Made by a program: the position numbers and the translations under genes. Shown here piece after piece: positions 17,755 to 27,050 of a stretch of 64,000 bases of DNA (the stretch's first letter is position 1; the number at the start of each line of letters is the position of its first letter). Origin of the DNA: Rhizorhapis sp. SPR117 (lineage in GTDB: Bacteria > Pseudomonadota > Alphaproteobacteria > Sphingomonadales > Sphingomonadaceae); the NCBI RefSeq assembly GCF_021742065.1, contig NZ_JAKKIE010000005.1, positions 62,001-126,000 on the forward strand. The letters are read 5' to 3'. Under the pieces are notes generated by a model that worked only from the letters and a program-made list of their open reading frames with translations, was not told the DNA's origin and searched no databases.

Positions 17755-18780
17755 ATGGCGAAGACAATGAAGGCTGCGGTGGTGCACGCATTCGGCAAGC
17801 CTTTGAAGATTGAGGAAGTGCCCATTCCGACACCGGGACCGGGCGAAGTGCTGGTCAAGGTGGTTGCCACGGGCGTGTGTCACACCGATCTCCATGCCGC
17901 AATCGGCGATTGGCCGGTGAAACCGAGTCCGCCCTTCATCCCCGGGCACGAAGGTGCGGGGATCGTGGCGGCGGTTGGTCCGGGCGTTACCGGATTGAAG
18001 GAGGGTGACGCGGTCGGCGTGGCCTGGTTGCACGATGCCTGCCGCCAGTGCGAGTACTGCGAGACCGGCTGGGAGACTCTCTGCGAGTTCCAACATATGA
18101 GCGGCTACACGGTGAACGGCAGCTTCGCCGAATACGTGATCGGTGCGGCTCCCTTTGTGGGGAGATTGCCGAAAGACGCCGACTTCGCCGCCTTGGCGCC
18201 GATCCTCTGTGCCGGCGTGACGACATACAAAGGCATCAAGGAGACCGAGGCAAGGCCCGGCGAGTGGATCGCGATCTCCGGCGTTGGCGGTCTCGGTCAC
18301 ATCGCGATCCAATATGCCAAGGCGATGGGCCTGCATGTCGCGGCCCTCGACGTCACTGATGAGAAACTCGCCCTCGCCCGATCGCTGGGCGCCGACGTAG
18401 CGGTAAATGCGAAGGCCTCGGATGCAGCCGCCAGGGTCGTCAAGGAGACCGGCGGCGGCGCGCATGGCGTCCTGGTGACGGCGGTATCGATCCCGGCCTT
18501 CGCCCAGGCGCTTGGGATGGTACGCCGTAAGGGCACGGTCAGCCTGGTAGGATTGCCGCCAGGGGAATTCCCGACGCCGATCTTCGATGTGGTGTTGAAG
18601 CGCATCACGATCCGTGGTTCGATCGTCGGCACACGAAAGGATCTCGCCGAGGCAATCGAGTTCGCCGCGGAAGGAAAGGTCCGCGCCCATATCCACAAGA
18701 CGAAGCTCGAAGACATCAATCACGTGTTCAGCGAGCTCAAGGCGGGGAAAGTCGATGGCCGGATGGTGATGACCTTGTAA
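17755..18780 (+). CDS. adhP: zinc-dependent alcohol dehydrogenase (AdhP-like)
   Basis: A 341-residue medium-chain dehydrogenase that interconverts ethanol and acetaldehyde with NAD(H). Catalytic zinc ligands are in [12 protein letters not shown] (Cys42 region) and PGHEGAGIV, with the third near [11 protein letters not shown]. The structural zinc site is [15 protein letters not shown]. The Rossmann motif is [18 protein letters not shown]. The sequence and length match the AdhP/AdhA tetrameric class. The ATG follows GAGGAG. It sits alone downstream of two FNR-like sites. With PFOR and the hydrogenase it could reoxidise NADH during fermentation, but no acetaldehyde-forming enzyme was seen in the window. 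Confidence 0.9.
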   Translation: MAKTMKAAVVHAFGKPLKIEEVPIPTPGPGEVLVKVVATGVCHTDLHAAIGDWPVKPSPPFIPGHEGAGIVAAVGPGVTGLKEGDAVGVAWLHDACRQCEYCETGWETLCEFQHMSGYTVNGSFAEYVIGAAPFVGRLPKDADFAALAPILCAGVTTYKGIKETEARPGEWIAISGVGGLGHIAIQYAKAMGLHVAALDVTDEKLALARSLGADVAVNAKASDAAARVVKETGGGAHGVLVTAVSIPAFAQALGMVRRKGTVSLVGLPPGEFPTPIFDVVLKRITIRGSIVGTRKDLAEAIEFAAEGKVRAHIHKTKLEDINHVFSELKAGKVDGRMVMTL

Positions 18781-18909
18781 CGGCGCTTCGCGCGGCGATC
18801 CTCGCATGGCTTCCGCGATCGAGCCAGAAGTCAGAGGAACCAAGCGAGACGAACCCAACGGCGTGCCACTGCCCGGCCGCGTATGATCAAAAAATCGTCG
18901 GCGGTCATC

Positions 18910-19089
18910 ATGGCCTGCGATGAATGTGGGCCGGGTGCGACAAAGCGGTTTTGCATGAATTGCGGCCGGGATCTCGTGCCCCAAGGCAGTGAGAGGGCCG
19001 GAACGCGATTGTTCGGCGCGTCCCGGAAGCCCGCAATTATCGAAGATAGGCCTCGGTCGCGTAGCGGCGCATCATGCGCTGACTGTTGA
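18910..19089 (+). CDS. doubtful small zinc-ribbon ORF
   Basis: A 59-codon frame begins MACDECGPGATKRFCMNCG, a double CxxC that resembles a zinc ribbon, and ends in CADC. It overlaps the 3' end of the phosphorylase gene on the opposite strand by about 50 bases and has no clear ribosome-binding site. It is recorded because the cysteine spacing is striking, but it may be chance. Confidence 0.2.
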   Translation: MACDECGPGATKRFCMNCGRDLVPQGSERAGTRLFGASRKPAIIEDRPRSRSGASCADC

Positions 19090-20749
19090 AATAATAGGCG
19101 ATGTTGCCGATCGCCTGCTTCATCATCCAGCGCCACCGCGCCGGGTCGGCGGCGTAGAGTGGCAGGACGGCATGGTCGAGCTGATCATAAAGCGCGGTGG
19201 CATGCTGCCCAGCACCATCGCCGTCGTGGCCGATCGACCAACCAGTCACACCCTCGATGCAGGCCTCGATCCACCAGCCGTCAAGGACGCTCAAGTTGAG
19301 CACGCCGTTGAGCGCCGCCTTCATGCCGCTCGTGCCCGACGCCTCCAGCGGCGGCAGAGGCGTGTTGAGCCACACATCGGCGCCGGCAACCAGCGTCATG
19401 GCGAGCCGCATGTCGTAATCCGGCAGGAATACGCAGGTAACCTTGCCGCTTAGCCGCCGGGCAAGTTCGTAGACCTGCCGTATCGCTTCCTTACCGTCCG
19501 CATCCTGCGGGTGGGCCTTGCCCGCCAGCACCACCTGAAACGGGCGCCGCGACGCCAGATCCACGAGGCGGTCGAGGTCCTCGAAGAGGAGCAACGGGCG
19601 CTTATATCCCGTCATCCGGCGCGCGAATCCGAGTATCGGGATGTCGGGATCAAGCGCGACGCCGGTGCTTTCCTTCACCTGCTGGATGAGATCGCCTTTG
19701 GCGGATTCATGGCATCGCCAGATTTCGTCCTCCGGCAGCTGCAGGGCACGAACGAGGATTTCGGGCTCGTGCTGCCAATGCGGGAGGTGCGCGGTGTAGA
19801 GCTGCGCGAAGGCCGGATGCGTCCAGGTACCGGGATGGATGCCATTGGTGACCGCATGGATCCGATATCCCGGAAACATGTGTTCGGTCGTTTCGGCGTG
19901 ACGGCGGGCGACCCCATTGACATAGCCGGCAAGGTTCAGAGCCAGGCGCGTCATATTGAGCCGGTCGTCTCCTGCGAGGCGCTTCAGCGCGTCGAGGTCG
20001 ATGAAACCGGGCAGCAGCCGCTCGAACAGCTCATAGGAAAAACGATCTTGGCCGGCCTCCACGGGCGTATGCGTCGTGAACACGCAGCGGGCGCGAGCCT
20101 CAGCGATATCGTACGGTGGTTCTCCGGCGATCAACTCTTCGGGCGCGACCCGCAAGCGGTTGAGCAGATCGAGGGTCAAAAGCGCCGCGTGACCTTCGTT
20201 AAGGTGGTAGGTGTGGGGAGCGAAGCCAAGAGCCTGCAATATCCGGATGCCAGCGATCCCAAGGATGATCTCCTGCCTGAGCCGGTAAGCCTCGTCCCCG
20301 CCATAAAGGTAATGTGTCAGCGTGCGATCATCCTCACCGTTCTGATCGAGGTCGGTGTCGAGAAACAGAATCGGGATCTGGTGGCCATGCGGGCAGGTAT
20401 GGACATAGAGCCAGGGCCGAATCCAAACCGGCTTCTTCTCGATATCGACGGCCACCATGGCGTTGAGCGGCGAACACCAGCGCTCCGGCTCCCACCAATC
20501 CGGCTGCTCCGTCTGCCGTCCGTCGGCGTCGATAGCCTGTCGGAAATAGCCCGCACGGCTCAGCAACGTCACAAAGACGACCGGAATCCCCAGATCGGCG
20601 CAAGAGCGCGCGGTGTCGCCGGCAAGGATGCCCAGCCCGCCCGCATAAGTGTGCATTTCCGGCCGGACCGCCAACTCCATCGAGAAATAGGCGATGTGCT
20701 TTCTGGTTATGAAGGCATCGAGGGAGGATGACATCGAGAGACCACTCAT
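19037..20749 (-). CDS. glgP: short-form alpha-glucan (glycogen) phosphorylase
   Basis: About 570 residues of a GT35 phosphorylase of the short bacterial/archaeal form, which lacks the long N-terminal regulatory region of the roughly 800-residue enzymes. It releases glucose 1-phosphate from glycogen or maltodextrins using PLP. It shows IAYFSMELAV, YAGGLGILAGD, HLNEGHAALL, VFTTHTPVEAG, AVTNGIHPGTW, GFARRMTGYKRPLLLF and the PLP-lysine region EASGTSGMKAALNG. Two more ATGs lie close to the chosen start, so the first 5-15 residues are uncertain. It would feed stored glucan into the glycolytic genes of the island. It is convergent with the alcohol dehydrogenase. Confidence 0.88.
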   Translation of the reverse strand: MSGLSMSSSLDAFITRKHIAYFSMELAVRPEMHTYAGGLGILAGDTARSCADLGIPVVFVTLLSRAGYFRQAIDADGRQTEQPDWWEPERWCSPLNAMVAVDIEKKPVWIRPWLYVHTCPHGHQIPILFLDTDLDQNGEDDRTLTHYLYGGDEAYRLRQEIILGIAGIRILQALGFAPHTYHLNEGHAALLTLDLLNRLRVAPEELIAGEPPYDIAEARARCVFTTHTPVEAGQDRFSYELFERLLPGFIDLDALKRLAGDDRLNMTRLALNLAGYVNGVARRHAETTEHMFPGYRIHAVTNGIHPGTWTHPAFAQLYTAHLPHWQHEPEILVRALQLPEDEIWRCHESAKGDLIQQVKESTGVALDPDIPILGFARRMTGYKRPLLLFEDLDRLVDLASRRPFQVVLAGKAHPQDADGKEAIRQVYELARRLSGKVTCVFLPDYDMRLAMTLVAGADVWLNTPLPPLEASGTSGMKAALNGVLNLSVLDGWWIEACIEGVTGWSIGHDGDGAGQHATALYDQLDHAVLPLYAADPARWRWMMKQAIGNIAYYFNSQRMMRRYATEAYLR

Positions 20750-21002
20750 GTGTCGCTTTGGTCGGCGCAATCGTAACTGACGGTCAACGATCGCTCCACC
20801 GTGCGCTCAGCACTTCGTCCCCGAACCAGCCGAGCTTGCACCTCCGCTGATTAGGCCGAGTTTGGTCAAACCGACAACGTCCTCCGTCACCGGCTGGACC
20901 ACAGTGTTCGCGGTCACTGCTATCTCGATACCGGCGATGCGGTGAACTTCAGGTTCAGGTGACTGGCGTGTCGCGGGAGGTAGCCCCAGCGATACCCGCG
21001 GC

Positions 21003-21221
21003 CTACTTCTTGTTTTTGCTCCTGGTCTGTGCCGCCGCCGGTTTCGGCCGGTCTGAGCCAGCTCCAGCATCACTGGCAGCCATGACCTCGGCCTCTGCCT
21101 GACACCAATGATCGAAGTCGCGGCCATGTGGTCCACCTTCGCTTTCCCAAAGGGCATATGCCCGCTCCTCGACCTGCTTGCGCAGTGCTTCCGCGTTGCA
21201 CGACCCGCTGGTCTCCGGCAT
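21003..21221 (-). CDS. DUF2934 protein
   Basis: The 72-residue protein has the DUF2934 core: VEERAYALWESEGGPHGRDFDHWCQAEAEV, shown here only in part as EERAYALWESEG and DFDHWCQAE. A Lys/Arg/Ala-rich tail ends SKNKK. The family's function is unknown; members often accompany glycogen and trehalose genes, which fits the phosphorylase next door. It diverges from the hydrogenase operon and its start lies about 68 bases from the FNR-like dyad at 21289, so that site could control both directions. Confidence 0.75.
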   Translation of the reverse strand: MPETSGSCNAEALRKQVEERAYALWESEGGPHGRDFDHWCQAEAEVMAASDAGAGSDRPKPAAAQTRSKNKK

Positions 21222-21288
21222 TTCCGATCTCCTCTTCTCGTTGGCAGGACTCCGGGACCGAAAGGATCGCCTCGATGAGACTACGATT

Positions 21289-21306
21289 CTTTGATGGAGG
21301 TTAAAG
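21289..21306. promoter_or_regulatory. FNR-like dyad between DUF2934 gene and hydrogenase operon
   Basis: The plus strand reads CTTTGATGGAGGTTAAAG, combining a canonical FNR half (TTTGAT) with the TTTAAC half shared by other sites in this window. It is 67 bases before the DUF2934 start and 136 bases before the hydrogenase beta ATG. Confidence 0.6.
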
Positions 21307-21442
21307 TCGCTCCGAGATGCCGCTGATAATAAAATTATGCAGAAACAAATTGCGGGTCGATCGGCCGGATATTCAAGATCCAGCCGGGTCGGCAGTTAAA
21401 CCCCTGGAATAGCGCTCAAGGGCGCCGGATCCGACGAAGACG

Positions 21443-22564
21443 ATGGAAACCGCCCAACCAACCGTGGTAACGACAGAAGGCCTAGAGGCGCTGCTCGACA
21501 CGCTGCGCCGCCGCGGCTACCGCGTGGTCGGCCCGACCGTCCGCGACCAAGCAATCATCTACGACGATATTGCATCGATCGCCGACCTTCCGCGCGGCTG
21601 GACTGACGCACAGGAAGGTGGGCGCTACCGGCTTGCGCGCCGCGACGATGACGCCCTGTTCGGCTATGCCGTGGGGCCGCATTCGTGGAAGAAGTTCCTG
21701 CACCCGCCGGTGCTGCGCCTGTGGCACGCCGAACGCGATGCCGCTGGGGTACGCGTTGTGCCCGAACCGGATCCCGATGAGCGTTTCGCCTTCATCGGCG
21801 TCCGCGCCTGCGAGCTCCACGCGATCGCCATACAGGATAAGGTCTTTCTGGAGAGTGGACAGATCGATCCGCATTACCGCGCACGGCGCGAGGGTGCATT
21901 CATCGTCGCGGTGAACTGCGCGGTGGCCGGCGGAACCTGCTTCTGTGTCTCGATGAACACCGGCCCCAAAGCCGAGGCCGGCTTCGATCTCGCGCTGACG
22001 GAGATGCTTCGCGAGGGAGAACACCACTTTCTGGTCGAGGCCGGAACGGACGCTGGAAATGCGATCCTTGCCGAGTTGCCCCACCGTCTGGCCACGACAG
22101 AAGACCTGGCCGCAGCGGCGGCCGTCGTCGCGCGGACTGCCGGCTCGATGGGACGGGAGATGCGCTCTGACGACGTGCATGAGCTTCTCCTGCGGAATCT
22201 CGACCATTCCCGTTGGGACGAGGTGGCCGCGCGATGCCTCACCTGCGGTAACTGCACCATGGTGTGCCCCACCTGTTTCTGCACCTCGGTCGAGGAGTCG
22301 AGCGACCTGGCGGGAGCCGAGGTATCGCGCTCGCGGCGCTGGGATTCCTGCTTCACCATGGATTTCTCGTATATCCATGGCGGCAGCGTGCGGTCGAGCG
22401 CACGCGCGCGCTACCGTCAGTGGATGACCCATAAGCTTGCCACGTGGTTCGACCAGTTCGGCACGTCGGGCTGCGTCGGCTGTGGGCGCTGCATTACCTG
22501 GTGCCCGGTGGGGATCGATATCACCGAAGAGGTGCGGGCGATCCGCGAGAGCGAGCCGCAGTGA
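21443..22564 (+). CDS. hyhB: group 3b [NiFe]-hydrogenase beta subunit (2[4Fe-4S])
   Basis: A 373-residue soluble electron-transfer subunit of the sulfhydrogenase type. The C-terminal half has two four-cysteine clusters, [14 protein letters not shown] near residue 265 and [14 protein letters not shown] near 343. Between them [15 protein letters not shown] matches the conserved block of this family (also shared with anaerobic sulfite reductase A). The N-terminal half has [19 protein letters not shown]. It is the first gene of an operon with a CNB-domain protein and the gamma, delta and alpha subunits. It should carry electrons between the FAD subunit and the NiFe module. Confidence 0.88.
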   Translation: METAQPTVVTTEGLEALLDTLRRRGYRVVGPTVRDQAIIYDDIASIADLPRGWTDAQEGGRYRLARRDDDALFGYAVGPHSWKKFLHPPVLRLWHAERDAAGVRVVPEPDPDERFAFIGVRACELHAIAIQDKVFLESGQIDPHYRARREGAFIVAVNCAVAGGTCFCVSMNTGPKAEAGFDLALTEMLREGEHHFLVEAGTDAGNAILAELPHRLATTEDLAAAAAVVARTAGSMGREMRSDDVHELLLRNLDHSRWDEVAARCLTCGNCTMVCPTCFCTSVEESSDLAGAEVSRSRRWDSCFTMDFSYIHGGSVRSSARARYRQWMTHKLATWFDQFGTSGCVGCGRCITWCPVGIDITEEVRAIRESEPQ

Positions 22565-22575
22565 GGAGCAAAGCC

Positions 22576-23052
22576 ATGGAAGGGCTCGAACGCGTCATCA
22601 AGGAGCACCCCTTTTTCGCGGGACTCGACGAAGGGTTCTGTGTGCTGGTCTGCGGCTGCGCGAAAAACGTGCGCTACGAGGCAGGCCGGTATCTGTTCCA
22701 CGAGGGTGATCCGGCCAACGAGTTCTACCTGATTCGGCACGGGCGGGTTTCCCTTGAGCTGCATGCGCCGGAGCGTGGCGCCGTGACCTTCCAGACGCTC
22801 GGGCCCGGCGAGGTCGTCGGCGTCTCCTGGCTGATCCCGCCCTATCGCTGGAGCTATGACGCGAAGGCGCTGGAACTCACCCGCGCGATCGCCATGGACG
22901 CCGCCTGCCTGCGCCAGAAATGCGAGGCGGACCACGATCTTGGCTACGACATGATGAAGCGCTTTATGCCGGTGCTGGTGCAGCGCTTGCAGGCCGCACG
23001 GTTGCAGGCCCTCGATGTCTACAGCGCCCGGCCCTTGAAACCGTGCGCGTAG
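22576..23052 (+). CDS. stand-alone cyclic-nucleotide-binding-fold protein
   Basis: The 158-residue protein is a single CNB beta barrel (about residues 15-130) with no DNA-binding helix-turn-helix. Seen are [28 protein letters not shown] and, at the phosphate-cassette position, [22 protein letters not shown]; for length these are cited as [19 protein letters not shown] and [17 protein letters not shown]. The RSA-type arginine that holds cyclic-nucleotide phosphate is not apparent (RWSYDA at that place), so it may bind another ligand or a protein. It is embedded between hyhB and hyhG with 10-12 base spacing or overlap, so it is probably a subunit or regulator of the hydrogenase. Confidence 0.75.
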   Translation: MEGLERVIKEHPFFAGLDEGFCVLVCGCAKNVRYEAGRYLFHEGDPANEFYLIRHGRVSLELHAPERGAVTFQTLGPGEVVGVSWLIPPYRWSYDAKALELTRAIAMDAACLRQKCEADHDLGYDMMKRFMPVLVQRLQAARLQALDVYSARPLKPCA

Positions 23053-23885
23053 CGACGGCGACCGCCGACCCGATGGTGCCGCGGATCGCGCGCGTGCGCC
23101 GCCGCCGACGCGACGGTCCGGACGTCTGGACACTCGATATCGAAGTGAAAGAAGCGGATGGCCTCCTCTTTGCGCCCGGCCAGTTCAACATGCTCACTGC
23201 CTTTGGGGTCGGCGAGGTTCCGATCAGCTTCTCCGGCGATCCCGCCGAGCCTGGTCGCCTTGTCCACACGATCCGCGCCGTGGGACCCGTCTCGGCCGCG
23301 CTTGCGCGGCTTGGTCCTGGCGAGCCAGTTGGATTGCGCGGGCCGTTCGGCGCGGGCTGGCCGATGGCCGAGGCGGCCGGGCGGGATGTCGTGATCGTGA
23401 CCGGCGGGCTCGGTCTCGCACCCCTGCGCCCCGCACTCTACCGCCTCCTTGCCGAACGCGACCGCTACGGTCAGATCGTGCTCCTCTATGGTGCACGCAG
23501 TCCCGATGATATCCTGTTCCGGCGCGAGCTCGAAATGTGGCGCCGTCGGCGCGAGATCGACATCGAGGTGACGGTCGATCATGCGATCAGTAACTGGCAC
23601 GGCCATGTCGGCGTCGTCACGACACTGATCCCGCGTGCCGCGTTTGATCCGCAACACGCAATCGCACTGGTTTGCGGGCCCGAGGTGATGATGCGCTTCG
23701 TCATCACCGCATTGCGCGACGCCGGAGTTGCTGACGACACCATCTATCTCTCGATGGAGCGCAATATGAAGTGCGCCGTCGGCTTCTGTGGCCACTGCCA
23801 GTTCGGGACCGTCTTTGTCTGCCGGGACGGACCCGTCTTCCGTTACGACCGAGTGAGGCAACTCCTGGCGCTGAAGGAAATCTAG
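23043..23885 (+). CDS. hyhG: group 3b hydrogenase gamma subunit (FAD/NAD(P), [2Fe-2S])
   Basis: About 280 residues of the ferredoxin-NADP reductase fold. The FAD domain has FAPGQFNML and PISFSGDP. The NAD(P) domain has [31 protein letters not shown] and [10 protein letters not shown]. The C-terminus has the [2Fe-2S] signature [14 protein letters not shown] plus VFVC. This is the diaphorase part that exchanges electrons with NADP(H). A GTG at 23043 overlaps the upstream gene by ten bases; an ATG at 23073 is an alternative start ten codons in. Confidence 0.88.
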   Translation: MRVATATADPMVPRIARVRRRRRDGPDVWTLDIEVKEADGLLFAPGQFNMLTAFGVGEVPISFSGDPAEPGRLVHTIRAVGPVSAALARLGPGEPVGLRGPFGAGWPMAEAAGRDVVIVTGGLGLAPLRPALYRLLAERDRYGQIVLLYGARSPDDILFRRELEMWRRRREIDIEVTVDHAISNWHGHVGVVTTLIPRAAFDPQHAIALVCGPEVMMRFVITALRDAGVADDTIYLSMERNMKCAVGFCGHCQFGTVFVCRDGPVFRYDRVRQLLALKEI

Positions 23886-23976
23886 AGCTTCCCCGGTTTT
23901 GCAAAGGTGATGCGACGGCGTGTTGATACAATTGTCGAGGGTGCGAAACACAAACAGCTGAACGAGGTCAACCATC

Positions 23977-24225
23977 ATGAATACAATACGCGCCGTGAAA
24001 ATCTCGCTGGCCTGGATCAGTATCGCCTGGACAGCCTGCTACCTCGCCTTCGGACTCATCCCAGGACTTGGCCCAATGGCGATGCCTTACGTCCTCCATA
24101 TGAACGTGCCCATGGAAAATATCTTTACGATCGGCAACTTCATCGTCGGTCTCATTGTCTGGAATGTCGTCGTCGCCGCAGGCGTTGGGCTTGCGGGCCT
24201 TCTGAGCAACATCATCAAGGCTTAG
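23977..24225 (+). CDS. 82-residue two-helix membrane protein in the hydrogenase operon
   Basis: Two hydrophobic segments, [17 protein letters not shown] and [21 protein letters not shown], flank a short loop with [10 protein letters not shown]. Its layout resembles the DUF5676-like protein at 696-992, but the similarity is too weak to name a family. It lies 91 bases after hyhG and five before hyhS on the same strand. Group 3b enzymes are cytosolic and known operons mostly lack a membrane gene, so this one could tether the complex or be unrelated. Confidence 0.6.
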   Translation: MNTIRAVKISLAWISIAWTACYLAFGLIPGLGPMAMPYVLHMNVPMENIFTIGNFIVGLIVWNVVVAAGVGLAGLLSNIIKA

Positions 24226-24229
24226 CGCG

Positions 24230-25012
24230 ATGGCCGCCGCTAAACATAAGCCACGGCTCGCGGTCTGGAAGTTCGCCTCCTGCGATGGCTGCCAGCTCAG
24301 CCTGCTCGACTGCGAGGACGAACTGCTCGCCGTGGCAGACGCGGTGGAGATTGCCTACTTTCCCGAAGCGACCCGTGGGAAAATCAGAGGCCGCTACGAC
24401 GTCTCGCTGGTCGAGGGTTCGATCACCACGCCCCATGACGCTGAGCGCATCCGAGACGTCCGCCGGCGCTCGCGCGTGCTGGTGACGATCGGCGCCTGCG
24501 CGACCGCGGGCGGCATCCAGGCGCTGCGCAATTTCGCCGACGTGCAGGAATACACCTCGGTGGTCTACGCCCACCCCGAGTACATCAAGACGCTCGCCAG
24601 CTCGACGCCGATTGCCGATCACGTGCCGGTGGATTTCGAGCTTCGCGGCTGCCCGATCAACAAGCGTCAGGCTCTCGAGGTGATCTCGGCGTTCCTTGCC
24701 AGGCGTCAGCCGGTGACCCCGCCGCACAGCGTCTGCATCGAGTGCAAGCTCAAGGGCAATGTCTGCGTGATGGTCGCGCACGGCACCCCGTGCCTCGGGC
24801 CGGTCACTCACGCCGGTTGCGGCGCGCTGTGCCCCTCCTACGACCGCGGCTGCTATGGCTGCTACGGGCCGAAGGAGTCGCCGAATGCGCCGCCCTTGAG
24901 CCGCTGGCTCGCCGGGCTTGGCATGGACGAACGGGCTCTGCAGCGCGTCTATCGCACCTTTAACGCCAACGCAGAGCCGTTCCGCAAGGAGAGCGAGCGT
25001 CATGGCCCGTAA
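24230..25012 (+). CDS. hyhS: group 3b [NiFe]-hydrogenase small (delta) subunit
   Basis: A 260-residue small subunit with all expected cluster ligands. [17 protein letters not shown] near residue 18 and [11 protein letters not shown] and RGCPINKRQ give the proximal cluster. [24 protein letters not shown] and [14 protein letters not shown] give two more [4Fe-4S] clusters. It has no twin-arginine signal, so the enzyme is cytosolic, as expected for group 3b. It overlaps hyhL by 11 bases. Confidence 0.9.
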   Translation: MAAAKHKPRLAVWKFASCDGCQLSLLDCEDELLAVADAVEIAYFPEATRGKIRGRYDVSLVEGSITTPHDAERIRDVRRRSRVLVTIGACATAGGIQALRNFADVQEYTSVVYAHPEYIKTLASSTPIADHVPVDFELRGCPINKRQALEVISAFLARRQPVTPPHSVCIECKLKGNVCVMVAHGTPCLGPVTHAGCGALCPSYDRGCYGCYGPKESPNAPPLSRWLAGLGMDERALQRVYRTFNANAEPFRKESERHGP

Positions 25013-26291
25013 GACCATCAAGGTCGACTATCTCGCCCGCGTCGAGGGCGAAGGCGGGCTCAAGGTGGTGGTGCGCGACGGGAAGGTCGCGAGCGCCGAG
25101 CTCAGCATCTTCGAGCCGCCCCGTTTCTTCGAGGCCTTCCTGCGCGGCCGTGCTTTCAACGAGGCGCCCGATATTACTGCGCGCATCTGCGGCATCTGCC
25201 CGGTGGCCTATCAGATGAGCGCGGTCCATGCGATGGAGAATGCGCTCGGCGTCACGGTGACCGGATCCTTACGCGATCTGCGGCGCCTCATCTACTGTGG
25301 CGAGTGGATCGAGAGCCACACTCTTCACATCTACATGTTGCACGCCCCCGACTTCCTTGGGTACGAGGGCGCCATCGACATGGCGCGCGATCACGGTGAC
25401 GTCGTGCGCCGCGGGCTTTCCCTCAAGAAGGCCGGCAACGAGATCATCACGCTTCTCGGCGGGCGCGAGATCCATCCAATCAATGTACGGGTTGGCGGCT
25501 TCTACCGCGTGCCGCGCAAGCGCGAGCTTGCCCCGCTCGCCGAGCGGCTGAAATGGGCGCGCGACGCCGCGCTGGAGACCGTGCGCTGGACCGCCGGTTT
25601 CGACTTTCCCGACCGCGAACGCGACTACGCCTTCGTCGCCTTGCGACATGGCGAGGAATATCCCTTCAACGAGGGCCGCATCGTCTCGAACCGCGGACTC
25701 GACATCGCGGCCGCCAAATACGACGATCACTTCGAGGAGACGCATGTCGAACGCTCGACCGCGCTTCACTCGCGCTTCAAGGGCGGCGGCTCATATCTCA
25801 CCGGCCCCCTCGCCCGCTACAACCTGAACTTCGCCTGCCTGTCGCCGCTTGCCCAGGACGCGGCGCGTGAAGCGGGTCTGGGGCAAACCTGCAACAATCC
25901 CTACCGCAGCATCGTGGTCCGCGCCGTCGAAGTGCTCTACGCCTGTGACGAGGCGCTCAGGATCATCGCCGCCTATGAGGAACCGGACCGGCCGGCCGTC
26001 CCGGCCGAGCCGTGCACCGGAACCGGCTATAGCGCGACCGAGGCGCCGCGCGGGCTATTGTATCACCGCTACCGCCTTGAGGCGGACGGTGCCATCGCCG
26101 AAGCCCGGATCGTGCCGCCGACGTCACAGAACCAGGCCAGCATCGAGGAGGATCTCGCGAGCTACATCGGCGGTTTTCTCGATCTGCCCGATGACGAGCT
26201 TCGCCATCGCTGCGAGCAGACGGTGCGCAACTACGACCCCTGTATCTCCTGCTCGGCGCATTTCCTGCGGCTCGAACTGGATCGAGGGTAA
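25002..26291 (+). CDS. hyhL: group 3b [NiFe]-hydrogenase large (alpha) subunit
   Basis: A 429-residue catalytic subunit. The NiFe-binding motifs are [15 protein letters not shown] near residue 61 and [12 protein letters not shown] near the C-terminus. [13 protein letters not shown] opens the protein as in the family. After the last motif a nine-residue tail (FLRLELDRG) follows the histidine, which the protease encoded next would be expected to remove. The predicted reaction is H2 + NADP+ to NADPH + H+, reversible, with possible sulfur reduction as in archaeal homologues. The ATG at 25002 gives the conserved [18 protein letters not shown] start. Confidence 0.93.
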   Translation: MARKTIKVDYLARVEGEGGLKVVVRDGKVASAELSIFEPPRFFEAFLRGRAFNEAPDITARICGICPVAYQMSAVHAMENALGVTVTGSLRDLRRLIYCGEWIESHTLHIYMLHAPDFLGYEGAIDMARDHGDVVRRGLSLKKAGNEIITLLGGREIHPINVRVGGFYRVPRKRELAPLAERLKWARDAALETVRWTAGFDFPDRERDYAFVALRHGEEYPFNEGRIVSNRGLDIAAAKYDDHFEETHVERSTALHSRFKGGGSYLTGPLARYNLNFACLSPLAQDAAREAGLGQTCNNPYRSIVVRAVEVLYACDEALRIIAAYEEPDRPAVPAEPCTGTGYSATEAPRGLLYHRYRLEADGAIAEARIVPPTSQNQASIEEDLASYIGGFLDLPDDELRHRCEQTVRNYDPCISCSAHFLRLELDRG

Positions 26292-26294
26292 GCC

Positions 26295-26801
26295 ATGTCG
26301 AACGCCGCTTCCCGCCGGATCGTGCTGGGCATCGGTAATCCTGACCGAGGCGATGACGCGGTCGGTCGGAAGGTCGCGCGGCTTCTGCGCCAAATGGCAC
26401 CGGACGACGTCGAAGTGGCCGAGCACGACGGCGAGGCAACCGCGTTGCTTGCCCGCCTTGACGGTGCCGCGGCGGCCTATCTGGTCGATGCCTGTCAGTC
26501 CGGCGCGCCGGCGGGGACAGTGCACCGCTTCGACGTCAGCGCGGCGGCATTGCCGCAAAGCCTGTTCGGCCTGTCGACGCACGGGTTTGGCCTCGCGGAG
26601 GCAGTCGAACTCGCCCGCGCGCTCGGCCAATTGCCGGCGCGCTGCATCGTCTACGCGATCGAGGGCGAGTGTTTCGACCTTGGCATGCCGCTATCGCCAG
26701 CCACCAGTGCGGCAGTTGCCAAGGTCGTTCGGTGCCTGGGATCGGAGATCATCGACGACATGGAACCGGGAAGGGAACCAAGATGCACGAAGCCCACTTG
26801 A
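26295..26801 (+). CDS. hycI: hydrogenase maturation endopeptidase
   Basis: A 168-residue HycI/HyaD-family protease that trims the C-terminal tail of the large subunit after nickel insertion. It has VLGIGNPDRGDDAVGR with the nickel-sensing acidic residue, YLVDACQSGAP with the second Asp, and LSTHGFGLAEAVELA with the conserved His. It begins three bases after hyhL and overlaps hypA by 19 bases, so supply is coupled to its substrate. The subfamily specific to group 3b would need a tree to confirm. Confidence 0.85.
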   Translation: MSNAASRRIVLGIGNPDRGDDAVGRKVARLLRQMAPDDVEVAEHDGEATALLARLDGAAAAYLVDACQSGAPAGTVHRFDVSAAALPQSLFGLSTHGFGLAEAVELARALGQLPARCIVYAIEGECFDLGMPLSPATSAAVAKVVRCLGSEIIDDMEPGREPRCTKPT

Positions 26802-27046
26802 TGGAGACCTTGATGCGCCGGATTGCTGAGATCGCAGAGGCGGAGCATGCGCGGCGCGTAACCGGCATCTCGGTCTGGCTCGGCGCGCTGAGCCACTTTT
26901 CAGTCGAGCATTTCACCGAGCATTTCGAGCGTGCGAGCACTGGCACGATCGCCGAAGGTGCGCGGCTGGACGTGACTGTGTCGGACGATACGCAAGACGC
27001 CGATGCTCAGGAGGTCATGCTGGAAAGCGTCGAGGTGGAGGTCTGA
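26783..27046 (+). CDS. hypA: HypA-like nickel chaperone lacking the zinc domain
   Basis: Only 87 residues against about 113 in usual HypA. The N-terminus MHEAHLMETLMRRI keeps the Met-His-Glu that coordinates nickel. RRVTGISVWLGALSHFS and GTIAEGARLDVTVS are standard HypA strands. The two CxxC pairs of the structural zinc site are absent; the protein has no cysteine at all. The loop that carries them is replaced by SDDTQDADAQE before the last strand (LESVEVEV). It looks like a clean removal of the zinc loop rather than a truncation. It overlaps the protease gene and is followed by hypF; no hypB is nearby. Confidence 0.8.
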   Translation: MHEAHLMETLMRRIAEIAEAEHARRVTGISVWLGALSHFSVEHFTEHFERASTGTIAEGARLDVTVSDDTQDADAQEVMLESVEVEV

Positions 27047-27050
27047 ACTG

